A stretch of DNA of 5,975 nucleotides from Clostridia bacterium (GTDB taxonomy: Bacteria; Bacillota; Clostridia; Lutisporales; Lutisporaceae): the NCBI GenBank assembly GCA_029256365.1, contig JAQSYB010000129.1, forward strand, positions 1 through 5,975. Direction: 5' to 3'. The position numbers were made by a program, and so were the translations under genes. Positions 5,960 to 5,975 of the stretch are shown here, piece after piece. Positions within the stretch are counted from its first letter, which is position 1. Every line of letters begins with the position of its first letter. The notes below the pieces were generated by a model, which ran no database searches, was not told where the DNA came from, and worked only from the letters and a program-made list of their open reading frames with translations.

Positions 5960-5975
5960 ATACTTAACTATAAGT

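Noticed and set aside
1..5975. CRISPR arrays, tRNA or rRNA genes, insertion sequences, phage or toxin-antitoxin genes
   Set aside because: No regularly spaced repeats, no cloverleaf or rRNA-like stretches, no transposase or integrase motifs were seen; the coding space is filled by the five genes listed.

Overview
The window is a low-GC Firmicute chromosome segment, most likely from a member of the Clostridia. It carries a complete WalRK (YycFG) cell-wall two-component operon. The organism call rests on AT-rich DNA, strong AGGAGG-type ribosome binding sites, TTG starts, TATAAT promoters and WalR/WalK/YycH/YycI proteins of clostridial/bacillar type. I cannot name the species.

Layout, all genes on the + strand. 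1-41 is a strong hairpin terminator closing whatever lies upstream. 42-393 is a gene-free, AT-rich leader with two candidate promoters (-10 boxes at 134-139 and 273-278) and several inverted repeats, including a nested stem structure at 156-228. Then come walR (394-1089), walK (1094-2851), a 211-bp gap with its own promoter, a gene for a 169-residue exported protein of unknown function (3063-3572), walH/yycH (3605-5008) and walI/yycI (5022-5885). A terminator at 5899-5926 closes the unit, and an extended -10 promoter at 5931-5959 points out of the window toward the next gene.

How it works together: WalK is a membrane histidine kinase with an outside sensor domain, HAMP and PAS. It should phosphorylate Asp53 of WalR, which controls cell-wall hydrolase and remodelling genes in relatives. 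WalH and WalI are single-pass membrane proteins with outside domains that in relatives bind WalK and tune its activity.

The part that departs from the textbook operon is the walK-walH gap and the gene after it. The gap holds a perfect match to the published WalR box (TGTWAH-N5-TGTWAH). It sits in a series of four TGTAAH-like half-sites spaced 11 bp apart, ending exactly 10 bp before a TATAAT box. This is the arrangement expected of an OmpR/PhoB-type activated promoter. It suggests that WalR drives the small exported protein, and by read-through the WalH/WalI modulators, which would form a feedback loop. The exported protein looks like a single Ig-like beta-sandwich domain and has no function I recognise.
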